Shown piece after piece: positions 14,700-22,821 of a stretch of 39,612 nt of DNA. Every line of letters starts with the position of its first letter. Position 1 is the first letter of the stretch. The notes under the pieces were generated by a model. The model was not told the origin of the DNA. It saw only the letters and a program-made list of their open reading frames with translations, and did not search any database. This DNA comes from Streptomyces cellostaticus (GTDB lineage Bacteria; Actinomycetota; Actinomycetes; Streptomycetales; Streptomycetaceae), in NCBI RefSeq assembly GCF_001513965.1, contig NZ_KQ948020.1:213826-253437 (forward strand), in the 5' to 3' direction. Made by a program: the position numbers and the translations under genes.

Positions 14700-17551
14700 C
14701 TGATCTCCGAGAACACGAACGAGAACTGCGCCGCCTCGGCCCGCAGGTGGTACTGCGGCAACGGGCCCGGGCCGCAGGACTGCGAGCCGAGGCCGTGCTG
14801 GCCGTGGTCGAGATTGACCCACACGGTGTCGCCCGGGGTGAGGTCCGTGCGGTGCTCGGCCGCGTCCAGCTGCTCGGTGGTCCAGCGGCGGGCGGTGAAG
14901 AAGAACTCCGGGTCGCCCTCGATGCGCAGGCCGCCGATCTCCGCCCAGCGGACGTCGGCTCGGGCGCCGTTCTCCTGCGGGCGGACGTAGGGCGTCTGCA
15001 GATCGTCTACGGTCGACTGCCAGCGGCCGACCGAAGACGCCGCCCTGCTGTCCGGATACGCCTCCCCCGGGCCGCCGCCGAACCACTGCACACGGTCGGC
15101 CGCAGACAAGCCGAAGCGGATGCCGAGCCGCGGCAGCGGCACCGTCCAGTCGTCCTCCGGGTCCACGGATACGGTCAGCTGGAGACGATTTCCGTCCGAC
15201 GTCCAGCGGTACACGGTCGACAGTCCGATCTCCCGGGCGGCCGGTGCCACCCGGGTGCGCACCGTCAGTGCGTCGTCGCCCAGTTCCACCGCGTCCAGCC
15301 GGTGCCGCATCCGGTGCAGGCCGAGCCCCCGCCACAGCAGGCCGTAGCGGATGTCCGTCTGCCAAGCGGCGCCGTCGTCGTTGTCGGTGACGGCCCGCCA
15401 CACGTCCAGGCGCAGCCCGGTGACGTCCACCCCGCCGACCGTCCGCAGGGCGCCGGTGCGGGCGTCGAAGGAGGCCGGACCCAGGGTGATCAGGCCGTTG
15501 CCGGGCACCGGCCCGTCGGTCGCCGCGACCGACGGCACCTGACGCGCGGACACGGCGAACTGGCCCCACGCCACGACGTGGTCCTTCGGCGCCCAGGGGG
15601 TGTCGGCGGCGAGCAGCGCCCGTACCGTCCAGTGGGCCTCGCCCGCCGCGGTGGCGACCGGCGGCTCGGGCAGCTTCACCTCGGCCGACTCGCCGGCCGT
15701 GAGCGCGGGCACCGGCAGGGTGCCTTCCCCGACCGTCTCGCCGTTCACCTGGTACGACCAGGTGAAGGCCAGCGCCGACAGGTCGGCGAAGTCGTACTTG
15801 TTGGTGATGCGGACGGTGCCGCCCGTGCCGTCGCCCTCGACGGCGACCGGTTCGATCACCTTCTTGTACTCGACCAGGCCGGGGGAGGGCCGGCGGTCCG
15901 GGAACAGCAGGCCGTCGCAGACGAAGTTGCCGTCGTGCAACTCCTCGCCGAAGTCGCCGCCGTAGGCGTAGCCGTACCGCTCGTCCTTGATGCCGTGGTC
16001 GATCCACTCCCAGATGAAGCCGCCCTGGAGCCGGTCGTACGTCTCGAAGATCCGCTGGTAGTCGGCGAGTCCGCCCGGGCCGTTGCCCATGGCGTGTCCG
16101 TACTCGCAGAGAAGGAAGGGGAGTTCACGGCGTTTGTGGGTGCCGCCGTCCAGGCCGCGGCCGATCCGCTCGACCTCGGCGTGGTCGGCGTACATCCGTG
16201 AGTAGACGTCCGTGTCACGGCAGTCGAGGTCGCCCTCGTAGTGCACCAGCCGCGAGGAGTCCCGGCCGCGCATCCACTCGGCCATCGCGGTCAGGCCCCG
16301 GCCGGTGCCGGCCTCGTTGCCGAGGGACCAGATGACGATCGAGGGGTGGTTCTTGTCCCGCTCGACCATGCGGGCGGCACGGTCCAGCAGGGCCGGGGTC
16401 CAGCGGTCGTCGTCGACCGGGTTGTCCCGCCAGCCCTGCTCGGTGAAGCCGTGGGTCTCCAGGTCGCACTCGTCGATCACCCACAGGCCGTACTCGTCGC
16501 ACAGGTCGAGGAAGGCGGGGTGGGGCGGGTAGTGGGAGGTGCGCACGGCGTTGATGTTGTGCCGCTTCATCAGCAGCACGTCCTCGCGCATGGTCTCCAG
16601 GTCGAGCGCGCGGCCCCGCTCGGGGTGCCACTCGTGCCGGTTGACGCCCTTGAACAGGACCGCCCTGCCGTTGACCTTGATCAGGCCGTCCGACAGCTCC
16701 ACGGTCCGGAAGCCGATGCGCAGTGCCACCCGCTCGCCCTCGGTGGCCAGCACGCCTTCGTACAGCCTCGGTCTCTCCGCCGACCACGGCTCGGCCGGCA
16801 CGGTCACCGGCTCGCCGGTCGCGACGTCGATGCCGAGCTCCGGCACGGTCACCCGGCCGTCCACGTCGGAGTCGACGCGCAGGGTGCCGGTGCCGGCGAG
16901 GTGGTCGTAGGAGGCGTGCACGAAGAAGTCGAGGACGCCGCCCGCCGGGCGGTGCAGCAGGGTGACGTCACGGAAGATGCCGGGCAGCCACCACTGGTCC
17001 TGGTCCTCCAGGTACGAGCCCGCCGACCACTGATGGACCCGGACCGCCAGCACATTGTCCACGGTCTTCAGGAGATGGCCGACCGCGAACTCGTGCGGCA
17101 GCCGGGAGCCCTTGAACTCGCCGAGTTCGGTGCCGTTCAGCCAGATGCGGGCGCAGGACTCCACGCCGTCGAAGCGGAGGACCGCCCCACCGTCGGCCGG
17201 CCAGTCCTTCGGGAGATCGAAGACGCGCAGGTGGTCACCGGTCGGGTTCTCGGTCGGGACCCGGGGCGGGTCGACCGGGAAGGGGTAGAGGTGGTTGGTG
17301 TAGACGGGGGAGCCGTGCCCCTGGAGGACCCAGTGGCCGGGAACCGGCACCTCCGCCCAGCCGCCGGCCTCGTACCCCTCCTGCGCGAAGGAGTCGTCCT
17401 CGGCGTCGGCCGTGTCCGACAGCCTGAAACGCCAGCTGCCGTTCAGTGAGAGGGACCGGGCGTCCGAGGACGCGTAGCGGGCGCGCGGCGGCAGCGCCCC
17501 CGATCCCGGCGAGACGTCCTCGACGTAGTCGGTGGTCGTGCGCAAAGACAT
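14696..17551 (-). CDS. Beta-galactosidase, GH2 family (LacZ-like)
   Basis: A 951-residue cytoplasmic glycoside hydrolase with the full LacZ domain order: sugar-binding jelly roll (to about residue 205), Ig-like domain, TIM barrel (about 290-580), second Ig-like domain, and C-terminal beta-sandwich (about 690-950). The acid/base Glu is E413 in WSLGNEAGTG; the nucleophile is E483 in LCEYGHAMGN. No signal peptide, so substrate must be imported. ATG 17551 has GGAG six bases upstream, and the gene starts 26 bases after the sugar permease stop. It would hydrolyse beta-galactosides brought in by the adjacent ABC importer. Length and motifs match E. coli LacZ-type enzymes closely. Confidence 0.95.
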   Translation of the reverse strand: MSLRTTTDYVEDVSPGSGALPPRARYASSDARSLSLNGSWRFRLSDTADAEDDSFAQEGYEAGGWAEVPVPGHWVLQGHGSPVYTNHLYPFPVDPPRVPTENPTGDHLRVFDLPKDWPADGGAVLRFDGVESCARIWLNGTELGEFKGSRLPHEFAVGHLLKTVDNVLAVRVHQWSAGSYLEDQDQWWLPGIFRDVTLLHRPAGGVLDFFVHASYDHLAGTGTLRVDSDVDGRVTVPELGIDVATGEPVTVPAEPWSAERPRLYEGVLATEGERVALRIGFRTVELSDGLIKVNGRAVLFKGVNRHEWHPERGRALDLETMREDVLLMKRHNINAVRTSHYPPHPAFLDLCDEYGLWVIDECDLETHGFTEQGWRDNPVDDDRWTPALLDRAARMVERDKNHPSIVIWSLGNEAGTGRGLTAMAEWMRGRDSSRLVHYEGDLDCRDTDVYSRMYADHAEVERIGRGLDGGTHKRRELPFLLCEYGHAMGNGPGGLADYQRIFETYDRLQGGFIWEWIDHGIKDERYGYAYGGDFGEELHDGNFVCDGLLFPDRRPSPGLVEYKKVIEPVAVEGDGTGGTVRITNKYDFADLSALAFTWSYQVNGETVGEGTLPVPALTAGESAEVKLPEPPVATAAGEAHWTVRALLAADTPWAPKDHVVAWGQFAVSARQVPSVAATDGPVPGNGLITLGPASFDARTGALRTVGGVDVTGLRLDVWRAVTDNDDGAAWQTDIRYGLLWRGLGLHRMRHRLDAVELGDDALTVRTRVAPAAREIGLSTVYRWTSDGNRLQLTVSVDPEDDWTVPLPRLGIRFGLSAADRVQWFGGGPGEAYPDSRAASSVGRWQSTVDDLQTPYVRPQENGARADVRWAEIGGLRIEGDPEFFFTARRWTTEQLDAAEHRTDLTPGDTVWVNLDHGQHGLGSQSCGPGPLPQYHLRAEAAQFSFVFSEIS

Positions 17552-17577
17552 CGGTCTCCAGATCGTGAGAGGGGGCG

Positions 17578-18450
17578 TCAGCCCTTGATGCCGGTCTGCG
17601 CGATCCCCTGCACCAGCCAGCGCTGGAGGAAGAGGAACACGAAGACCAGGGGCAGGATCGAGATGGCGGTCGCCATGAAGGTCAGGTGGTAGTTGACGGT
17701 CTGGTTGGTCATGTAGGACGACAGCGCCACCTGGACCGTCCAGGCGCTCGGGTCCTGCCCGATGACCAGCGGCCACAGGAAGGAGTTCCAGCCGCTGATG
17801 AACGTGATCGTCGCCATGGCGGCGAAGAAGTTCAGCGAGTTCGGTACGACGACACGCCAGTACGCGCTCCACTGGCTCAGCCCGTCCACGCGTGCCGCCT
17901 CCTCCAGCTCCTTCGGGAACCCCAGGAAGTACTGCCGGAAGAGGAAGCAGGTGAAACCACTGAACAGGCCCGGGATGATCAGCCCCCGGTAGGTGTCCAC
18001 CCAGCCGAGGGACGAGACCAGGACGAAGCTCGGCACGAAGGTGACGGCGGTCGGGACCATCAGGGTCGCGAGGACCGCGTAGAAGACCTTGTTGGCGTGC
18101 CGGTAGGGGATGCGGGCGAGGCCATAGCCGGCCGTGGAGCAGATCAGGAGGATGCCGGTGGTCATCAGGACGGCCATGACCGTCGAGTTCCACAGGGACC
18201 TGCCGAAGTCGACCGTCTCGTCGTTGAACAGCTCGCTGATGTTGCCCCACTGGAAGTGCGTCGGGAACCACTTCCAGTTCTCGCCCGTGATCTCCGGGTC
18301 CGTCGACAGGGCGTTGCGGACGATCAGGTAGAACGGCAGCAGGAAGAGCACGGCGGCGACGCTGACGGCGAGGTACAGGCCGGCGTTGCCGATGACGCTC
18401 CCGCGCCTGACGCGGCGCGGCTTGTCCAACGGGGGCGTGGTGGTGGTCAC
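17578..18450 (-). CDS. Carbohydrate ABC transporter permease (MalG-type)
   Basis: A 290-residue permease with six predicted helices. The EAA loop EEAARVDGLSQWSAYWRVVVP contacts the ATPase. The end GIAQTGIKG is the usual C-terminus of MalG/CUT1 permeases. The GTG start at 18450 overlaps the MalF-type stop (GTGA). It pairs with that permease and the lipoprotein binding protein to import oligosaccharides. No ATPase gene is nearby; Streptomyces CUT1 importers commonly share the ATPase MsiK. Confidence 0.92.
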   Translation of the reverse strand: MTTTTPPLDKPRRVRRGSVIGNAGLYLAVSVAAVLFLLPFYLIVRNALSTDPEITGENWKWFPTHFQWGNISELFNDETVDFGRSLWNSTVMAVLMTTGILLICSTAGYGLARIPYRHANKVFYAVLATLMVPTAVTFVPSFVLVSSLGWVDTYRGLIIPGLFSGFTCFLFRQYFLGFPKELEEAARVDGLSQWSAYWRVVVPNSLNFFAAMATITFISGWNSFLWPLVIGQDPSAWTVQVALSSYMTNQTVNYHLTFMATAISILPLVFVFLFLQRWLVQGIAQTGIKG

Positions 18451-19415
18451 TTGGACTCCTCACCCCTTCCGAAGCCCATGATCTTGCCCTGGAACAGGGT
18501 GATGACACAGATCAGCAGGGTCAGGATGACCGCTCCAGCGCTGCCGGAGCCGTAGTCCTGGTTTGCGCCGAGGGCTGTCTTGTAGAGCACCATGAGGGGC
18601 GTCTGACCCCAGGTCGCCCTGGTCGTGATGATGTTGTAGAACTCGTCGAAGGCCTGGTAAGCGGCGATGAGCAGCAGCAGGATCACCGCTGTGGAGGTCG
18701 CGCGCAGCTGCGGCAGCGTGATGTACCGGAAGGTCTGCCAGCCGGACTTGGCGCCGTCGATGGAAGCGGCCTCGTACAGCTCCGTCGGGATGTTCTGCAG
18801 TGCCGCCAGGAACAGGATCATGTAGAAGCCTGCCTGGAGCCACAGCCGTACGGTCACGATGACCAGCCAGTACCAGGGCGGGCTCGGGTTGGATATCCAG
18901 GCGACGTTGTCGATGCCGAACCAGCCGAGAACCGTGTTCGCCAGGCCGAACCGGACCCCGTTGAAGACGGCCATCTTCCAGATCAGGGCGGCGGCGACGT
19001 AGGAGCAGGCGGTGGGCAGGAAGAACACCGACCGGAAGAACGCCCGCATGAACCGCAGCCGGTTCACCAGCAGCGCCAGACCCAGCGAGAGCGCCCAGGT
19101 GGTCGGCACGATGAAGGCGGCGAAGACGGTGAAGGTCACCAGCGAGCCGGTGAAGTCGCTGTTCGTCAGCATGTGCCGGTAGTTGGCGAAGCCGACGAAG
19201 TTGCTGGGCGTGACGGTGAAGCGTGCGTCGAAGAAGCTGAGCCAGATGCTCCAGCCGATGGGGACGAAGACGAAGATCAGCAGGCCGATGAGGAACGGCC
19301 CGGTGAAGAGCCAGAAGTTCAGGGTGTTACTGGCCCGCAGACCCCGACGCGGCCGGGTCCCGGAGACCTTGGCCGGGGCGGGGCTCGCGGTGCCGCGCGT
19401 GGTGGTGGTCGACAT
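18447..19415 (-). CDS. Carbohydrate ABC transporter permease (MalF-type)
   Basis: A 322-residue permease with a 30-residue polar N-terminus then six helices, starting NFWLFTGPFLIGLLIFVFVPIGWSIWLSFFDA. The EAA loop reads YEAASIDGAKSGWQTFRYITLP. ATG 19415 is 20 bases after the binding-protein stop. It overlaps its MalG partner by four bases. It forms the membrane channel of a CUT1-family sugar importer together with that protein. Confidence 0.92.
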   Translation of the reverse strand: MSTTTTRGTASPAPAKVSGTRPRRGLRASNTLNFWLFTGPFLIGLLIFVFVPIGWSIWLSFFDARFTVTPSNFVGFANYRHMLTNSDFTGSLVTFTVFAAFIVPTTWALSLGLALLVNRLRFMRAFFRSVFFLPTACSYVAAALIWKMAVFNGVRFGLANTVLGWFGIDNVAWISNPSPPWYWLVIVTVRLWLQAGFYMILFLAALQNIPTELYEAASIDGAKSGWQTFRYITLPQLRATSTAVILLLLIAAYQAFDEFYNIITTRATWGQTPLMVLYKTALGANQDYGSGSAGAVILTLLICVITLFQGKIMGFGRGEESK

Positions 19416-19435
19416 GTCGTGGTCCGTCCGTCGAC

Positions 19436-20698
19436 CTATCCGAAGAGCTTCTTGAGCTCGCGGTTGATCTTCTTGTCGCAGGCGTCGAGCGCGGCCTCCG
19501 GGTCCCCGCCCTTGCGGACGCTGTCGGAGATGACTCCGTCCCAGGCGCTGAACATGGCCTGGGTCCAGCTGATGTTGTCGAAGTGGCCGTAGGTGTTGAA
19601 GAGCTTCACGCCCTCGGCGGGCAGGCCCGACTTGAGCTTTTCGGCCTGCGAGGCGATCGAGGTGCGCGGCGGGATGTGGAACCCGTAGGAGGTGCCGAAG
19701 TCCTCCTGGTACTTCTTCTGGTCGAGCCACAGCCACTTCACGTACTCCTTGGCCGCGTCGACGTTGCTGCCCTTGGCGTTGACGAACATCGACCAGCCGC
19801 CGTTGTAGACGGAGGGCCTTCCGCTGCTGCCGACCTTCGGGAAGGCGAAGACACCGAGGTCGTCGCCGAGTGCCTGCTGCATCGCCGGCATCGCCCACAT
19901 GCCGCAGAACTGGATGGCACACAGTCCCTGGCTGATCGCGGAGGGGTCCCAGAAGTCGGTCGGGGCGTCCAGCAGCAGGTTGCCGCTGGTGAAGAGCTTG
20001 CGGAGCCGGCGCAGGCCGCCGACGACCGCGTCGGTGTGGTAACCGATCTCGTTCTTCTCGGTGAGCGGCTCGGCGCCGGCCGACCAGATCAGCGGCAGCT
20101 CGATGGCGTGCAGGTCGTTGCCGAGGAAGAGGCCCTTGACCTTGGAGGTGGTGAGCTTGTCGGCGGCCTCGATCAGCTCGTCCAGCGTGGTCGGCACGGA
20201 GACGTTCGCCTTCTCCAGCATCGACTTGCGGTAGAAGAAGAACTGCGGGTCATCGATCATCCGGATGCCGTACGTCTTGCCGTCGAACGTGTGCGACTTG
20301 ATGTCGGCCGCGTTGAAGTCGTCCTTGACCGGGGCGATGATGTCCGTCAGGTCCGCCACCTGACCGCTCTTGACGAGCTGGATCTGCGGGTGGAACTCGA
20401 AGACGTCCGGCGCCTGCTTGGTGAGCAGGGCGGTGAAGAGCTTGCTCTCGTAGTCGTTGCTGGTGATCCACTGCGTGGACACGTCGGCCTTCGTGTATGC
20501 CTTCGCGTACCGCTTGACGGCCTGTTCGACGCCCGCTTCCCCGTACGCGTGGAAGTACTGGGTGAGCTGCTTGCCCGAACCGGAGCCGCCGCCGCGGCCG
20601 TTGTTGCCGCCGCACGCGGCGAGCGTGCCGGCGGCGCCCAGGCCCGCTGCGGCCCGGAATATCGATCGGCGGTCCCAGTTGCTGCTCAGTGCCGACAT
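19436..20698 (-). CDS. Extracellular sugar-binding lipoprotein of a CUT1 ABC importer
   Basis: A 420-residue solute-binding protein. The leader has a twin-arginine pair (DRRSIF, R10-R11) and a lipobox TLAAC, so C29 is the likely lipidation site and export may be Tat-dependent. The rest matches SBP_bac_1: ITSNDYESKLFTALLTKQAPDVFEF, FWDPSAISQGLCAIQFCGMWAMP, VYNGGWSMFVNAKG. AAGGA lies seven bases before ATG 20698. It heads the transport operon and should deliver galacto-oligosaccharides released by the neighbouring GH30 enzyme; ligand identity is inferred from context. Confidence 0.93.
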   Translation of the reverse strand: MSALSSNWDRRSIFRAAAGLGAAGTLAACGGNNGRGGGSGSGKQLTQYFHAYGEAGVEQAVKRYAKAYTKADVSTQWITSNDYESKLFTALLTKQAPDVFEFHPQIQLVKSGQVADLTDIIAPVKDDFNAADIKSHTFDGKTYGIRMIDDPQFFFYRKSMLEKANVSVPTTLDELIEAADKLTTSKVKGLFLGNDLHAIELPLIWSAGAEPLTEKNEIGYHTDAVVGGLRRLRKLFTSGNLLLDAPTDFWDPSAISQGLCAIQFCGMWAMPAMQQALGDDLGVFAFPKVGSSGRPSVYNGGWSMFVNAKGSNVDAAKEYVKWLWLDQKKYQEDFGTSYGFHIPPRTSIASQAEKLKSGLPAEGVKLFNTYGHFDNISWTQAMFSAWDGVISDSVRKGGDPEAALDACDKKINRELKKLFG

Positions 20699-20778
20699 GC
20701 TGACGTCCTTGTCTGTCGAGTGCGGCTCGCGGCTTGACGCCTTGAAGCCAGGTGGCTCAATGTGCGCTGCGGTGCGGG

Positions 20779-20807
20779 ACGTTAACCTTCGGCTAAGGCT
20801 TCGGCAA
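20779..20807 (-). promoter_or_regulatory. Predicted promoter of the sugar transport operon
   Basis: On the minus strand TTGCCG (20807-20802) and TAACGT (20784-20779) are separated by 17 bases, a good fit to vegetative Streptomyces promoters, 80 bases before the binding-protein ATG. The -35 lies inside the 23-bp operator-like repeat. Confidence 0.5.
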
Positions 20808-20821
20808 GGGGTTGGACGAAG
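20799..20821. promoter_or_regulatory. 23-bp inverted repeat, probable ROK operator at the transport promoter
   Basis: CTTCG and CGAAG flank a 13-base centre containing CAAGGGGTT. A second copy with the same 5-13-5 geometry and the same CAAGGGGTT core lies upstream of the ROK gene (24150-24172). In both the core overlaps the predicted -35 box. Confidence 0.6.
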
Positions 20822-20843
20822 TCTGTTCGAAGCGTTGTGTCCG

Positions 20844-20859
20844 GTTCGGAATCCCGAAC
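20844..20859. promoter_or_regulatory. Additional inverted repeat upstream of the transport promoter
   Basis: GTTCGG-AATC-CCGAAC is a perfect 6-4-6 palindrome 22 bases upstream of the probable ROK operator. It could be a second regulator site or an auxiliary operator. I see no copy elsewhere in the window. Confidence 0.35.
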
Positions 20860-20881
20860 AGGAGGGGGTGGCAAAGGGGTT

Positions 20882-20918
20882 GAGGGCCGCCGGGTCAGGG
20901 GTGTGGCCGGCGGCCCTC
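20882..20918 (-). terminator. Strong hairpin terminator after the GH30 gene
   Basis: A 12-bp perfect stem, GAGGGCCGCCGG paired with CCGGCGGCCCTC, with a 13-base loop, starts 14 bases past the GH30 stop. There is no T-run, as is common in Streptomyces. It would separate the ROK-GH30 transcript from the downstream transport operon. Confidence 0.7.
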
Positions 20919-20931
20919 GGTCAAGGGGGTG

Positions 20932-22821
20932 CTACTGCCTGGTCCAGGACTCGTTGGTGCCGCCGTTGCAGCTGTAGAGGATCACGCCGCTGCCGTCGGC
21001 ACTCGCCTGTCCGCTGACGTCCAGGCACTGGCCCGTCGCCTCGTTGACGATCTGCCCGTTGGAGTTCAGCAGCCAGCGGCGGGTGCTCTCACCGCCGTAG
21101 GCGGCCGTGGTCGTCAGACCCGAACTCCCCGCCGTCAGGTAGCCGTTCGCGCCCTTCAGCGTGCCCTCGGCGTCGTAGGACCACGACTGTCCGGCCGCAC
21201 CCGTGCAGGTGCTGATGCGGGCGGCGGACGCGTCCGCCGTCAGGCACTTGCCCGACTGCGTGCCCTGCCAGGCGCCCGTCACGGCCGAACTGCCGTGTCC
21301 CGCCCGGTCGAAGACGTACGTCGTCACGGAGCGGGCAGCGAGGGTCGCGGACACCGTGCCGCCGCTCACGGCAGGCCTGGCGACGTTCGCCCAGTCCTCG
21401 GTGGCCGACGTACGCACGGCCTGCGCGGCGCGCACCGGCGTACGGCTGTTGAAGTGCAGGTTCAGCGGTGTGTCGGTGGTGTTGTGGTTGTTCACCACGA
21501 CCACCCACTTGCCCTTGCGGTCGTAGGCTGTGACCTCCACCCCGCTCGGCGCGCCCGTCACGTCGTGCGCCACCGAGCCCGGCTTCACGAACTTGCTGTA
21601 CTGGCCGAGCGCGTAGTACCGCTTGGTGAAGTACAGCTTCTGGTTGCCGTTCGTCGCGTAGTCGGGGTCGTAGTAGATCAGGCCGTCGTTCCAGCCCTCG
21701 TCGTTCCTGGCGGACGGATCACTGCCGTACCCGCTCGCCAGCGCCACCCACCACTGGAACGCGGAGTCGTGAGAGCTCGCGAAGTCCTTGTAGATGATCC
21801 GGGACATCAGCAGGGCGTTGTCGATGGTCGGGTCGTATTCCTGGTTCCAGCCCGTCGTGCCCTTGCCGAAGCAGCAGATCTCCGTCGCCCAGGACGTCTT
21901 GCCGACCGACTTCGACGTCTCGTACACCTTGCCGAGTTCCCCGTCGTCGGGGTTGTTGTACGTGTGGTGGGCCAGCCTGGACACGTACTGCGCGGTGCCC
22001 GGCTGGGTGATCCACTGCGGCACTTCGGTGTTGAACTGCGTCGTTTTGCTGGACTCGTCGGCGATGATGCCGGTCTTCTGATGCCGCGCCCGCTGCTCGG
22101 CGCCGAGCGCGCGCACGATGTCGTCGCGCTGGTCGACCGGGACCGGCATGCCCTCCTGGCCGCAGTCCGCGAAGCTGTTGTCCGGCTCGTTGACGGGGCT
22201 GATGTAGTCGAGCCGCACGCCCGTGCGGGCGAAGTGGTCGGTCACGTCGGCTATGTACGTGGCGAAGTCACCCTCGTTCTCCGCCTTCAACTGGCCGCCG
22301 CAGCTCTTCCCGTTGGTCGTCCACCGGGCGGGCGCGCTGTTGACGAAGCCGATCAGGTCCTCGACGCCGTACTTGGCGGCGTAGCCGAGGAACGTCCGGC
22401 CGCCCTTGTCCTTGCTCCAGTCGTAGGAGCCGTCGGGGGCCAGGAAGTCCTCGGGGGCGCGGGCCGGGGTGGTGACCCCGGTGCCGCCACCGCCGATGTT
22501 GTAGCGGTACGAGCTGAGGTCCAGGCCCTGGGAGGAGAACAGGAGCTTCGCGACCCGGGCCTGGACGGCGGGCGAGAAGTGCTGGAGGTCGTTGGTCCAC
22601 CAGGCGCCCGAGGCGCCGATGTCGTCGATGGTCTGGGCCGCGTGGGGGGAGACCTCGGCGGCCGGGGTGCCGGCGGCGCCGACGGGCGGGGCGGTGACGA
22701 GAGGTCCGGCGACGGCCAGTGCGGCCACGGCCGTCAGGAGGACCGATCTCTTGGTGCGGCGGTGAACGGTGCGGTGGTGAACGGTGCGGGGGTGAGACAC
22801 GTGCATCCCTTCCGTCGTCAT
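20932..22821 (-). CDS. Secreted GH30-family glycosidase with ricin-type lectin domain (probable endo-beta-1,6-galactanase)
   Basis: A 629-residue exported enzyme. The signal peptide has a basic leader (VHRRTKR) and hydrophobic core to about residue 50. The catalytic TIM barrel plus beta-sandwich (about 60-490) resembles GH30: the SYRYNIGGGG start, acid/base E212 in SPVNEPDN, and nucleophile E314 in WATEICC. A ricin-B/CBM13 beta-trefoil fills about 500-629 (GKCLTADAS, QCLDVSGQ, ESWTRQ). ATG 22821 overlaps the ROK stop as ATGA; GTG 22800 with a better ribosome site is an alternative. With an oligosaccharide importer and beta-galactosidase next door, beta-1,6-galactan (GH30_5-like) is the most coherent substrate; other GH30 activities are possible. 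Confidence 0.88.
   Translation of the reverse strand: MTTEGMHVSHPRTVHHRTVHRRTKRSVLLTAVAALAVAGPLVTAPPVGAAGTPAAEVSPHAAQTIDDIGASGAWWTNDLQHFSPAVQARVAKLLFSSQGLDLSSYRYNIGGGGTGVTTPARAPEDFLAPDGSYDWSKDKGGRTFLGYAAKYGVEDLIGFVNSAPARWTTNGKSCGGQLKAENEGDFATYIADVTDHFARTGVRLDYISPVNEPDNSFADCGQEGMPVPVDQRDDIVRALGAEQRARHQKTGIIADESSKTTQFNTEVPQWITQPGTAQYVSRLAHHTYNNPDDGELGKVYETSKSVGKTSWATEICCFGKGTTGWNQEYDPTIDNALLMSRIIYKDFASSHDSAFQWWVALASGYGSDPSARNDEGWNDGLIYYDPDYATNGNQKLYFTKRYYALGQYSKFVKPGSVAHDVTGAPSGVEVTAYDRKGKWVVVVNNHNTTDTPLNLHFNSRTPVRAAQAVRTSATEDWANVARPAVSGGTVSATLAARSVTTYVFDRAGHGSSAVTGAWQGTQSGKCLTADASAARISTCTGAAGQSWSYDAEGTLKGANGYLTAGSSGLTTTAAYGGESTRRWLLNSNGQIVNEATGQCLDVSGQASADGSGVILYSCNGGTNESWTRQ

Noticed and set aside
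14747..17449. Long plus-strand frames opposite beta-galactosidase
   Set aside because: They are GC-bias shadows; the minus strand encodes a full GH2 enzyme with both catalytic glutamates.
20871..20881. Third partial copy of the ROK operator core (CAAAGGGGTT)
   Set aside because: It lacks the flanking inverted arms and the core differs, so it is probably chance or at most a weak site.
22757..22800. Tandem repeat at the start of the GH30 gene
   Set aside because: It only encodes a repeated basic stretch (TVHHRTVHRR) of the signal peptide leader; no sign of a CRISPR or regulatory array.
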